NCBI GenBank assembly: GCA_963802575.1
Contig: CAWDJF010000005.1
Coordinates: 372,001 to 436,000, forward strand
Length of the DNA: 64,000 nt
Source of the DNA: DATFTE01 sp963802575
GTDB lineage: Bacteria > Acidobacteriota > Terriglobia > Terriglobales > Acidobacteriaceae
Direction of reading: 5' to 3'
Position 1 is the stretch's first letter; every line of letters starts with the position of its first letter. The notes under the pieces were generated by a model that saw only the letters and a list, made by a program, of their open reading frames with translations, did no database searches and had not been told where the DNA came from. Shown here piece by piece: positions 44,594-52,723 of this stretch. The position numbers and the translations under genes were made by a program.

Positions 44594-45304
44594 ATGGGAC
44601 TTGCTGTGTCGTCGCGTCGAAACCAATCAACTTACAACTCTTCGCCCGAGCTCAGGGCCGGTCTCGAAAAGAGGTTGCTGGCCTACGCCTTGGGTGCTGC
44701 CGGTGTCGCGGCGCTTTCGCCCTCGGCGAACGCCTCGATTGTATACACGAAGGTAAACGTCACCATCGTACAGGGAATTCTTCCCATCGACCTTAACCAG
44801 GACGGTCAACCCGATTTCGCGTTGCATAACTATTGGGTGGGCTCGTCGTCATCGATACAAGCGATCACTATTAAGGGAAATCCGCTCAATTCCGCCGCGG
44901 CTGTCATCGGGCACAAGAACTTCTTTCAATATGCCAATGCTGTCCCTCTCAACTATTCGATCGGAAGCAAGGCCAAGTCGTTTGTGAACGTCGAGGGTGA
45001 TCGCGCGTATCTCGGCGGAGGGATAACCAACAAATTTCTTGGACTTCGCTTCAGCATCAATGGGGAGACTCACTACGGGTGGGCGCGCATCACGACCAGG
45101 GGCCATGGCATTCAGTTGGATACGATTCGGCTCACCGGCTTCGCCTATGAGACCACGCCCAATAAAGCCATTCTCGCTGGTGACCAGGGGCCAAATGCGG
45201 CGAAAACGAACACGGAGGCTGTACCCGGAGAAGCGGGACCATCGCTAGCGATGCTGAGCCTGGGCGCGCCGGGACTGGACGTCTGGCGTCGGACGACCGA
45301 GTAG
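44594..45304 (+). CDS. Exported protein, tandem paralogue 2, with C-terminal LSLGAPG signature
   Basis: 236 residues. GGAG Shine-Dalgarno at spacing 5. Signal segment LLAYALGAAGVAALSPSANA. Shares with its neighbour the loop DLNQDGQPDF, the core INGETHYGWARITT, LTGFAYETTPNKAILAGDQG and the C-terminus LAMLSLGAPGLDVWRR. The two proteins are similar throughout but only moderately identical, so the duplication is old. A half copy of a REP-like repeat follows. Function unknown. Confidence 0.8.
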   Translation: MGLAVSSRRNQSTYNSSPELRAGLEKRLLAYALGAAGVAALSPSANASIVYTKVNVTIVQGILPIDLNQDGQPDFALHNYWVGSSSSIQAITIKGNPLNSAAAVIGHKNFFQYANAVPLNYSIGSKAKSFVNVEGDRAYLGGGITNKFLGLRFSINGETHYGWARITTRGHGIQLDTIRLTGFAYETTPNKAILAGDQGPNAAKTNTEAVPGEAGPSLAMLSLGAPGLDVWRRTTE

Positions 45305-45315
45305 GTGCCGCTGCA

Positions 45316-45353
45316 CGCCAGATCCTTCGCCCTTTCGGGCTCAGGATGACGTC
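45316..45353. repeat. REP-like palindrome, GACGTCATCC family, right half (copy 2)
   Basis: CGCCAGATCCTTCGCCC then GGGCTCAGGATGACGTC. Nearly identical to the right half of the copy at 13253-13291. The left half is missing. Confidence 0.8.
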
Positions 45354-45455
45354 AAAATAAGGCAGGGAAACTTCGGGGCGGCAGGACGGGTTCGGGCCGG
45401 ACGCGCAATCCGACCCGCCAGCTTTTGACCAACGACCATCGACCACAGCCAACGA

Positions 45456-45806
45456 CTATTTCGTTGCGAAAGCTTTCACCGCGCCGGCTTCATCGTCTTT
45501 CACGTCGAAGACGGTGTAGAGCTTGGTGATCTGCAGCAGGTCGTGGACTTTCTTGGTAAGGTTCAGCAGCTTCAATTCGCCGCCCTGGTTACGGACGGTG
45601 GTGAACGCGCTCACCAGTTCGCCGATGCCTGAGCTATCGATATAGTTGACGTCTCCAAGGTTCAGGAGAATTTTCTTCTGCCCCTTGGAGAGCAGGTCGC
45701 GAACGGTGTCGCGCAGAATCACGCTGCCCTCACCTAGCGTGATACGGCCGCTGCAATCCACAATGGTTACACCATCCACCTGACGAGTACTGGTCTTCAT
45801 GCTCAC
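45456..45806 (-). CDS. STAS-domain anti-sigma-factor antagonist
   Basis: 116 residues, SpoIIAA/RsbV-like. DGVTIVDCSGRITLGEGSV opens the STAS fold. The phosphoacceptor serine is in NYIDSSGIGELVSAF. It releases a sigma factor by binding its anti-sigma kinase when unphosphorylated. It overlaps the kinase gene by four bases (ATGA). The target sigma factor is not nearby. Confidence 0.93.
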   Translation of the reverse strand: MSMKTSTRQVDGVTIVDCSGRITLGEGSVILRDTVRDLLSKGQKKILLNLGDVNYIDSSGIGELVSAFTTVRNQGGELKLLNLTKKVHDLLQITKLYTVFDVKDDEAGAVKAFATK

Positions 45807-46246
45807 TGGGAAGCCTCCTTGCCCTCGGCTGAGCCGTGGACGTGTTTGGTCAATTTAATTTCGGTGCCCGTCTGGGAGGGGTTGATTTCCACCTCATCCA
45901 TGAACGAGCGGATAAGAAAAATGCCCCGTCCCGAGGTCTTCATCAGATTCTCGGGAGCCAACGGATCGGGAATTTTGTTCGGGTCCAGCCCCTTGCCCTG
46001 GTCGCGGATCGTAATCACTAAGTCCTGACTGGTCCTGACGAAGTCGAATTTCACTTTCTTTCCGGGATCATAAGCGTTGCCGTGAAGCACGGCGTTGACC
46101 GCAGCCTCCCGCACCGCCATTGAGATCCGCATGACCTCTTCATCGTCAAAGCCGGCCTCCACCGCCATGCGGTTGGCTGCTTGCTCGGCGCTGTCGACAG
46201 TCTCCAGCGTCGAATCCATGGTGTAGGAGACCCGGTTTTCGGTCAT
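45803..46246 (-). CDS. Anti-sigma regulatory kinase (RsbW-like)
   Basis: 147 residues of the GHKL ATPase type. N box VREAAVNAVLHGNAYDPGKK, G1 ITIRDQGKGLD, G2 TSGRGIFLIRSFMD. It phosphorylates the partner STAS protein or holds a sigma factor. Coupled with the downstream STAS gene; a divergent promoter region of about 240 bases separates it from the MgtE-N/CBS gene. Confidence 0.92.
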   Translation of the reverse strand: MTENRVSYTMDSTLETVDSAEQAANRMAVEAGFDDEEVMRISMAVREAAVNAVLHGNAYDPGKKVKFDFVRTSQDLVITIRDQGKGLDPNKIPDPLAPENLMKTSGRGIFLIRSFMDEVEINPSQTGTEIKLTKHVHGSAEGKEASQ

Positions 46247-46488
46247 GGCGAAATTAGAAGTGCAGACCCTCGCTCAACGGGGCGGTCGGAACTGGAGTGC
46301 GAAAAGAACCGTCCGTCTACGCGAATCCGATAGTGTGCATTTCCCATGTGGAAAAGTCAACGCGAGACCTTCAGTCACACGTTTGCCGCGACGTTTTCCA
46401 ACGCCTGTTCCTTTTAGGCACCGAAGGTCACGAAAACATACAAACCGTTGTGGATTCCCGCATCACAGTTGGGTATTCTCAGAAAGCC

Positions 46489-47727
46489 ATGGCCATGCTC
46501 GCCCTCACCGAACTGCTCGGCTCTCCCGTGTTTGACGCCGCGGGACGCTGCGGACGGGTGCGCGAAGTCGTGCTGGCGCCGCAAGAAGACCGCGCCCGCA
46601 TCGCCATGTTCGTGGTGCGTACCGGGCAGGGGGATCGCATGCTGCCGTCCTCCGCAGTTAGCTCTATCAATGGGGGAATTCGTACGACCTCTTCAGCTTC
46701 GGAATGGGCAGCCAAGGAACCTTCCGAAGGTCTGTTCTTCCTGGAAAGGGATCTGCTCGACCAGCAGGTAATCGACGTCTTCGGGCGCAAAGTTGTGCGT
46801 GTGAACGACGTTGATCTGCATCAGGAAACGACCAACAGCCGTACTGTGCTCAGGGTCGGTTCGGTTGACGTGGGGGCGCGCGGTGCGGTGCGACGCCTGC
46901 TCAAGGGAGTGGTTCCTCTCCTCGCTCTGCAGGCTCTGCTGCGCAAGATTCCCCCGCGCACCATTCCCTGGGATTTCGTCGATCTGATCGAAACTGACCC
47001 GGCGCGCCGGGTGAAGCTCAAGATTTCGCACGAGCGCCTCGCACGGTTGCATCCCGCGGACATCGCCGACATTGTCGAAGAGCTCGCGCCCGACGAGCGC
47101 GAAGCAGTCTTTGAGACCCTCGACGAAGAAGTGGCCGCCGAGGCACTCGAAGAAGTCGAACCCAAGGTACAAAAGGCGATTATCGAGTCGCTTGATTCCG
47201 AACGCGTCGCCGAAATCGTCGAAGAAATGCAGCCTGACGCGGCCGCCGACATGCTGGCCGATCTGCCAGAAGAACGGACCAGCGAAATCTTGCAAGAGAT
47301 GGCTCCGGCGGAACGCGATGACGTTGTCGAACTGCTGGAGTTCAAAGAGGACACGGCAGCCGGCCGCATGAACACGTCCTACATCGCTCTGCCGGTCACA
47401 GCCACCGCGGAGGATGCCATCGAGGCCTTGCGGCACTTCGAGGGCGGGGTCGAAACCCTTAGTACTGTTTATCTGGTGGATTCGCGCGGCACGCTCGCAG
47501 GGGCGGTACCTTTACCCAGGCTGGTGCTGGCGCCATCGACGACCCCTCTGCTGGCCCTGGTCATGGATCCCCTCATCTCGACCCATGCCGGCGTCGACGA
47601 AAAAGAAGTGGCGGAACTCTTCGATAAATACAACCTCATGGCCCTGCCCGTGGTCGACGACAATCACAAGCTGACTGGCGTGATTACTTCCGACGACATC
47701 ATCAGCTTGCTGAGGGCCAAGCTGTAA
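46489..47727 (+). CDS. Soluble PRC-barrel, MgtE-N and CBS domain protein
   Basis: 412 residues if it starts at ATG 46489 (46495 also possible). Residues about 1-140 hold two PRC-barrel-like units (LLGSPVFDAAGRCGRVREVV; VIDVFGRKVVRVNDVDL). Residues about 180-290 are MgtE-N superhelical repeats (LHPADIADIVEELAPDEREA). The C-terminus is a CBS pair (VTATAEDAIEALR; LMALPVVDDNHKLTGVITSD). The MgtE membrane channel is absent. It may sense magnesium or nucleotides. A -10-like TATTCT ends nine bases before the start. Confidence 0.85.
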   Translation: MAMLALTELLGSPVFDAAGRCGRVREVVLAPQEDRARIAMFVVRTGQGDRMLPSSAVSSINGGIRTTSSASEWAAKEPSEGLFFLERDLLDQQVIDVFGRKVVRVNDVDLHQETTNSRTVLRVGSVDVGARGAVRRLLKGVVPLLALQALLRKIPPRTIPWDFVDLIETDPARRVKLKISHERLARLHPADIADIVEELAPDEREAVFETLDEEVAAEALEEVEPKVQKAIIESLDSERVAEIVEEMQPDAAADMLADLPEERTSEILQEMAPAERDDVVELLEFKEDTAAGRMNTSYIALPVTATAEDAIEALRHFEGGVETLSTVYLVDSRGTLAGAVPLPRLVLAPSTTPLLALVMDPLISTHAGVDEKEVAELFDKYNLMALPVVDDNHKLTGVITSDDIISLLRAKL

Positions 47728-47750
47728 CCCTGCTCGTTCATCTCCACAAA

Positions 47751-47850
47751 GACGTCATCCCGACGCTGAGCGAAGCGAAGCAGGAGGGATCTGGCGTGCA
47801 GCGCACTTGATGCCATGCCGCCCCACGCCGGATCTTCTCAGCATGACGTC
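47751..47850. repeat. REP-like palindrome, GACGTCATCC family, copy 3
   Basis: GACGTCATCC (47751-47760) and GCATGACGTC (47841-47850) at the ends, inner AGGGATCTGGCGTG and CACGCCGGATCTTC. The centre differs from copy 1. Confidence 0.8.
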
Positions 47851-47911
47851 TACAACACGAACCTGAATCTCGATCACTCAATGCCGCATCTTTTTGCACA
47901 AGGAGGATCTC

Positions 47912-48334
47912 ATGCCTGAACCACTCAAGCCTGAACTGAAGCAACTCATCGATCGTCCCAACTTCGCGCATCTTTCCACCGTTCTGCCGGATGGATCGCC
48001 GCAGAGCGCGCCTGTCTGGATCGGACGAGAGGGAGAACGCCTGCTCATCTGCACCGGAGAAAAGTCGCTGAAGGCGCGCAATACCCGGCGTGACCCTCGG
48101 GTGGCTATCTCGATTGTGGATTTCAAGAATCCTTACGAAGAGGCGCAACTCCGAGGACGCGTCGTCGAGCGTCGCCCCGACCCCGATCTCAAATTCATAG
48201 ACCCGATTTCCAAAAAATATACTGGTAAACCCTTTCCATTCCGAGACCCTGAGGAGCGCGTGGCGCTGGTGATTGAAATCGATAAGGCGAAATATGCCAG
48301 GCTACCATTCGAGAACACCCCGCCCTCGGTGTGA
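47912..48334 (+). CDS. PPOX-class F420/FMN-dependent protein
   Basis: 140 residues of the split-barrel flavin/F420-binding family. ATG 47912 has a perfect AAGGAGG ribosome binding site, which decides the start. LIDRPNFAHLSTVLPDG and QSAPVWIGREGERLLICTG match the fold. Probably an oxidoreductase acting on an unknown substrate; cofactor cannot be told from sequence. Confidence 0.9.
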   Translation: MPEPLKPELKQLIDRPNFAHLSTVLPDGSPQSAPVWIGREGERLLICTGEKSLKARNTRRDPRVAISIVDFKNPYEEAQLRGRVVERRPDPDLKFIDPISKKYTGKPFPFRDPEERVALVIEIDKAKYARLPFENTPPSV

Positions 48335-48405
48335 CGAGTGAACTCGACGGATTCGCCGCTATACCCCTATGATGGGAAGTCCAACGTCATCTTAACGAGG
48401 TCATC

Positions 48406-48651
48406 ATGGCAGAACCGACTTACGAAGAACTGAAAGCGCGGTTGGCGGAGCTGGAGAAGGCCGGGCCGAAGCGCACGGGAAGCATGGAATTCCGGGTCAG
48501 CGAAAAAGGCGGAGTCAGCGTCTACGGTCTTGGACGTTTCCCCGTCACTCTCTATTACGAGCAGTGGACGCGATTGCTCGAAGCCGCCGACAAGCTTCGC
48601 GAGTTTCTGGAAGACAACAAATCGAAGCTGAAGCTAAAGGATCAGGGCTAG
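48406..48651 (+). CDS. Small conserved-looking cytoplasmic protein
   Basis: 81 residues, no signal peptide. A short helix (YEELKARLAELEKAG), a beta core (MEFRVSEKGGVSVYGLGRFP), then a C-terminal helix (LYYEQWTRLLEAADKLREFL). Shine-Dalgarno CGAGG at spacing 5. Function unknown. Confidence 0.75.
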   Translation: MAEPTYEELKARLAELEKAGPKRTGSMEFRVSEKGGVSVYGLGRFPVTLYYEQWTRLLEAADKLREFLEDNKSKLKLKDQG

Positions 48652-48657
48652 CTCGGG

Positions 48658-49503
48658 CTAGCCATCGATCTTCATAAAGCGGGCGATCAGCTTCTCGTGC
48701 CACTTCCAGGGGAGCAGGCGTTTCATCCAAAGCTGGATGTGCGCGTCTGGACCGATCAAATATCGCAAACGAGGACTGGGATCGCCGGCAATCTGCGCGA
48801 TCAATTGCGCAACCTCCATGGGGTCGCGCTTGCGCAGCTTTTTTACCATCTCCCGTATGCGCTTGGCGCGAGCCATGTTGGGGGAGGTACCGTCCGCGAA
48901 TTTCTCGCCCAGCACAGCGTTGCGCGTCCAGATATCGGTCTCGTATGAGCCGGGTTCGACGAGGACGACTTTAATCCCCAGCGAATTGACCTCCATGCGG
49001 AGGGATTCCGACCATCCTTCGAGCGCAAACTTCGACGCCGAATAGCTGCTGATCCCGAGTGAGCCGTGCTGGCCCGCAATGGAAGAAATCATCAGAATGT
49101 GCCCTGAGCGCTGCTGCCGCATCGTCGGAAGCACAGCCTGGGTCATGGCGACATTGCCGAAAAAGTTGGTCTCGAACTGGCGGCGGATTTCCTCGAGCTT
49201 CATGTCTTCAGCGAAACCCGCGACGGCGAAGCCGGCGTTGTTGATGAGGACATCGATGCGTCCGTGATCGCGCACTATGCTTTCGACGAACGGCGGGATC
49301 GAGGCAAACTCGGTAACGTCGAGGCGCCGGATATCAAGTTGTTGAGTGACCCCGGCAGTTTGCGCGGCCTGATCAAGACGATCGCGGCGACCCAGATCGC
49401 GCATCGATGCCACCACGCGAAAGCCCTTTCGTGCCAGTTCGACGGCGCTCAACAGACCGATACCACTCGATGTGCCGCTGATCACTGCAATTTGTTCAGA
49501 CAT
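48658..49503 (-). CDS. Short-chain dehydrogenase/reductase
   Basis: 281 residues, classical SDR. Cofactor motif ISGTSSGIGLLSAV, NNAG in DVLINNAGFAVAG, catalytic Ser in MISSIAG and Tyr/Lys in YSASKFALEG. NAD(P)-dependent, substrate unknown. Convergent with the 81-residue gene. Confidence 0.93.
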   Translation of the reverse strand: MSEQIAVISGTSSGIGLLSAVELARKGFRVVASMRDLGRRDRLDQAAQTAGVTQQLDIRRLDVTEFASIPPFVESIVRDHGRIDVLINNAGFAVAGFAEDMKLEEIRRQFETNFFGNVAMTQAVLPTMRQQRSGHILMISSIAGQHGSLGISSYSASKFALEGWSESLRMEVNSLGIKVVLVEPGSYETDIWTRNAVLGEKFADGTSPNMARAKRIREMVKKLRKRDPMEVAQLIAQIAGDPSPRLRYLIGPDAHIQLWMKRLLPWKWHEKLIARFMKIDG

Positions 49504-49547
49504 GGGTTCTCATTTCGGTAGAACGTTGTATCACGAATGAGGCACGT

Positions 49548-49679
49548 ATGGGCTTCCTCATGAAGCGCAATAGCCGTTACCTCGAACCGCAGCCACTAGC
49601 CGGAACCTTTGCGCTGTTTGCCACGCTGGTACTGGCGGGAGTGGTGGTGGTCTTCCTGGGATGGCTGTTAGCGCAGTAG
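49548..49679 (+). CDS. 43-residue single-helix membrane peptide
   Basis: ATG GGC TTC CTC ATG AAG through TAG at 49677. GAGG at spacing 5 before the ATG. Basic N-terminus (MGFLMKRNSRYLEPQPLAG) and one strong helix (LFATLVLAGVVVVFLGWLL). Charge and length suit a small inner-membrane peptide. Divergent from the dehydrogenase gene. Confidence 0.55.
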   Translation: MGFLMKRNSRYLEPQPLAGTFALFATLVLAGVVVVFLGWLLAQ

Positions 49680-49992
49680 CGCCAGCGTCCCGCCGGCCAC
49701 GGTAAAGCCGAGATCAGGGCCGTGCCTTGTTCATCCGGTAACTTCTTCTCCGCGCGGATTCCCGCGGATTTCGCCGATTTTCTTACCCATTGTTCTAATC
49801 CGCGTTCGTCCGCGTAAGTCCGTGGCAAAGAAGTTGACTTTCAGCTTCCCCCACCCCAGCGGGAATTGTTTCGTGACGCTCCTGGATGCCACATGGAACG
49901 AGAGTCCATCGTTGCCGGCGGGACGCCGGCGCTACTTTGCAACGGCGCCTCGCTTGGTGTACAAGCAGGCATTCCACATTCAGGAGTTTTGT
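49680..49992. other. Intergenic region of 313 bases with repeats
   Basis: Holds the short-word inverted repeat at 49751-49814 and a hairpin GCCGGCGGGACGCCGGC near 49916. No gene is apparent. The next gene's Shine-Dalgarno sequence ends it. Confidence 0.5.
49751..49814. repeat. Short-word inverted repeat (GCGGATT type)
   Basis: CGCGCGGATTCCCGCGGATT (49751-49770) against AATCCGCGTTCGTCCGCG (49797-49814); 14 of 18 positions can pair. A further GTCCG follows. Confidence 0.6.
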
Positions 49993-50439
49993 GTGAAAAG
50001 TTTGCTGCGCTACATCGCTATCGCGCTCCTCTTCGCCTCGACCGGAGCGTTCGCTCAGTCCGCCCCCAGCGCTCCCGACAAGCCCTTCGTGGTTGAGTAC
50101 TACTACAAGGCAAAGTGGGGACACGCTGACGAGTTCCTGCGCCTGTTCAAAAAGAATCACTATCCGTTGTTGAAGAAAGAAGTGGAACTGGGGCGCATGC
50201 TCAAAGTCTGGGTGGATCAACCCCGATACCACACTACCGAAGACGGGCGTTGGGATTACCGCGTCACCATCGTCTTCAAGAATGCGTCCGTCGCGAATGA
50301 CGCGTTCGACGAGACGGATATAAAGAAGCAACTCTGGCCCGATCAGGAAACCTACGAGCGCGAAGAGCAGCGGAGGTTCGAGATTCTCGAGGCGCATTGG
50401 GATTTGCCGGTGAAGGCGGTGGAGATGGACGGTAAGTAG
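49993..50439 (+). CDS. Exported small protein, unknown function
   Basis: 148 residues from GTG 49993, fixed by AGGAG at spacing 6 and by the signal peptide (LLRYIAIALLFASTGAFAQ). The mature part reads VVEYYYKAKWGHADEFLRLF and then a charged alpha/beta region (TTEDGRWDYRVTIVFKNASV), like ABM/dimeric alpha-beta barrel proteins, but the match is loose. Confidence 0.75.
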   Translation: MKSLLRYIAIALLFASTGAFAQSAPSAPDKPFVVEYYYKAKWGHADEFLRLFKKNHYPLLKKEVELGRMLKVWVDQPRYHTTEDGRWDYRVTIVFKNASVANDAFDETDIKKQLWPDQETYEREEQRRFEILEAHWDLPVKAVEMDGK

Positions 50440-50615
50440 AGACGCTTCGCTTGTGATGAGGTCGAGAAGAGACCGTTTCCAACCAATGCTCGATAGACGC
50501 CATTGACGTTCCGTCTTGCGCGTTTGGCTTCTATCAGTTGCAAATCGTTGCGCGGTACGAGAACATAACTGTTTGCATACATCCCAAGAAACTCATAAGG
50601 AAGCAGCCTAAACAA

Positions 50616-51974
50616 ATGGCCAAGCGGCAAAGTGTGAAATCTGACAGCAAACCCCAGAGCGACAACGAACTGCAAAAACCAAAAGGCAAGCTCGGCGTGA
50701 TGATCCCGGGCATGGGAGCTGTGGCCACGACTTTCGTGGCTGGCGTTGAAGCCGTGCGCAAGGGCCTGGCAAAGCCCATCGGATCGCTCACCCAGATGGG
50801 CACAATCCGTCTGGGACGCCGTACCGACGCCCGGTCGCCAATGATTAAAGAGTTCGTTCCCTTGGCCGGGTTGAACGACCTCGTCTTCACCGGATGGGAC
50901 ATCTTCGAAGACGACATGTACACCGCCGCGCGCAAGGCCGGCGTGCTCGAAAAGGAACTGCTCGATCAGGTGAAGCCGTTCCTCAGCACCATCAAGCCGC
51001 AGAAGGCCGTCTTCGATCACAACTACGTGAAGAAGATCGACGGACCCAACGTCAAGAAGGGCAAAAACAAGATGGACCTGGCGGAACAGGTCCGCGACGA
51101 TATTCGCAAGTTCAAGAAGACCTCAGGAGCCAGCCGCCTGATCACCATCTGGTGCGGATCGACGGAGTCGTTCATCACGCCGACCGCCGCACATCAAACC
51201 GTGAAGTCGTTTGAGAAAGCGCTTACCAAAAACGACGAGAACATCGCACCCTCAATGATCTATGCGTACGCTTCGCTAATGGAGGGCGTGCCGTTCGCCA
51301 ATGGTGCTCCGAACCTGAGCGTGGATATTCCCGCGATGCTGGAACTGTCGCGCCAGAATGAAGCTCCCGTGTGCGGCAAGGACTTCAAGACCGGACAGAC
51401 GTTGATCAAGACCATCCTCGCCCCAGGTTTCAAGGCTCGCATGATCGGATTGAACGGATGGTTCTCAACCAACATCCTCGGCAATCGCGACGGGGAAGTA
51501 CTCGAGGATCCGGGTTCGTTCAAGACCAAGGAAGAATCGAAGCTGTCAGTGCTTGAGCACATCCTGCAGCCCGAGCTTTACCCCGAACTTTACGGCAATT
51601 TCACTCACAAGGTTCGCATTAATTATTACCCGCCCCGTGGTGATAACAAAGAGGGTTGGGACAACATCGACATCTTTGGATGGCTGGGTTATCCGATGCA
51701 GATCAAGGTCGATTTCTTGTGCCGCGATTCGATTCTGGCGGCGCCGCTCGTGCTTGATCTGGTGCTGTTCCTCGACTTGGCGCAGCGCAGTTCTGAGCTG
51801 CGCGGTATCGGCATTCAGGAGTGGCTGAGCTTCTACTTCAAGTCGCCAATGGTCGCGCCCGGGCTTTATCCCGAGCACGACCTGTTCATTCAGTCGATGA
51901 AGTTGAAGAACACGTTGAGACACCTGATGGGAGAAGAGTTGATCACCCATCTTGGGCTGGAGTACTACGACTAA
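50616..51974 (+). CDS. ino1: Inositol-3-phosphate synthase
   Basis: Converts glucose 6-phosphate to inositol 3-phosphate using NAD. 452 residues. Start at ATG 50616 with AGGAAG about 13 bases upstream. NAD site GVMIPGMGAVATTFVAG, substrate region MIGLNGWFSTNILGNRDGEV, and the phosphate-binding segment QIKVDFLCRDSILAAPLV. Other genes of inositol lipid synthesis are not seen here. A hairpin array follows. Confidence 0.92.
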   Translation: MAKRQSVKSDSKPQSDNELQKPKGKLGVMIPGMGAVATTFVAGVEAVRKGLAKPIGSLTQMGTIRLGRRTDARSPMIKEFVPLAGLNDLVFTGWDIFEDDMYTAARKAGVLEKELLDQVKPFLSTIKPQKAVFDHNYVKKIDGPNVKKGKNKMDLAEQVRDDIRKFKKTSGASRLITIWCGSTESFITPTAAHQTVKSFEKALTKNDENIAPSMIYAYASLMEGVPFANGAPNLSVDIPAMLELSRQNEAPVCGKDFKTGQTLIKTILAPGFKARMIGLNGWFSTNILGNRDGEVLEDPGSFKTKEESKLSVLEHILQPELYPELYGNFTHKVRINYYPPRGDNKEGWDNIDIFGWLGYPMQIKVDFLCRDSILAAPLVLDLVLFLDLAQRSSELRGIGIQEWLSFYFKSPMVAPGLYPEHDLFIQSMKLKNTLRHLMGEELITHLGLEYYD

Positions 51975-51990
51975 ATATCGGATTGTGTGG

Positions 51991-52113
51991 CGCGGGCGCC
52001 CCCGCCCGCGTGCTTGCAGTGCGGATGCAACAAACGTCCCTACGGGACTTGCTCTCTCCACCCCGCTGCCCGGCGTTGAAACGCCGGGCTATTAGCATTC
52101 GCCCCTCCGGGGC
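51991..52113. repeat. Array of four small hairpins between convergent genes
   Basis: CGCGGGCG/CGCCCGCG (51991-52010), GTCCC/GGGAC (52036-52048), GCCCGGCGT/ACGCCGGGC (52068-52089) and GCCCC/GGGGC (52101-52113). Each has a 3-4-base loop. This looks like a dispersed composite repeat. Confidence 0.8.
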
Positions 52114-52127
52114 TGAGCAGCGCGCGA

Positions 52128-52628
52128 CTACTTCTCTCCGAAATCGACCCATACCCGCATCTTGCCCACATCCACTCGCATGTCGCAGGTTTTAGGCGCG
52201 ATGTGTCCGAAGTAAACCGAGACTTCCGGTTCGGCCTGCGGCAACTTCCCGCTCTGCATGGGAGCGCGCACCAGGTCTTGTTTATCATCGTAGGCGGTGT
52301 TGGCGCTGACATTCTTGCTGACAATTATGGTCCAGCTGTCTTTCGCGGGAATGAAATACAAGCGATACGCGCCCGTAGGAATGTCGACGTTGTTCAACGT
52401 AAGTGTGGTTTCGGTGAAGAGATCCATCGGAGAATTACCGGGCACCCAGATCTTTCCGTTCGCGGCGTCGTCCTTCCCAACTTTCGCGGGGTTGTAGCGA
52501 ACGCTCATCTGCTTGTCGTCGGCAAAAGTGCAAACTGCGGTGCTGGCGTTGACATCAGTCTGGGCCAGTGCGAGGTTCGGAAGGATCAAGGCAGAAAATA
52601 CGAGTGTGCACACAATCGGCCACCGCAT
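52128..52628 (-). CDS. DUF2911-family exported protein
   Basis: 166 residues from ATG 52628 (GGGAG at spacing 7). Signal peptide (VCTLVFSALILPNLALAQ). The DUF2911 body is recognised from VRYNPAKVGKDDAANGKIWV, PTGAYRLYFIPAKDSWTIIV and YDDKQDLVRAPM. Function unknown; secreted or periplasmic. Confidence 0.85.
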   Translation of the reverse strand: MRWPIVCTLVFSALILPNLALAQTDVNASTAVCTFADDKQMSVRYNPAKVGKDDAANGKIWVPGNSPMDLFTETTLTLNNVDIPTGAYRLYFIPAKDSWTIIVSKNVSANTAYDDKQDLVRAPMQSGKLPQAEPEVSVYFGHIAPKTCDMRVDVGKMRVWVDFGEK

Positions 52629-52723
52629 GGTCATTCTCCCAATGCAAAGTGTGTACAGCGTGATGAGTGTAAAAGAGCGATACCAAAAATGCTGATGCGA
52701 GGCGAGAGTCATTTTCGCCCTTC

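Noticed and set aside
50616..51974. Inositol-3-phosphate synthase as the source of the HpnJ-linked cyclitol
   Set aside because: The cyclitol of hopanoid cyclitol ethers is thought to come from a sugar added to bacteriohopanetetrol, not from inositol, and the gene is 15 kb from hpnJ.
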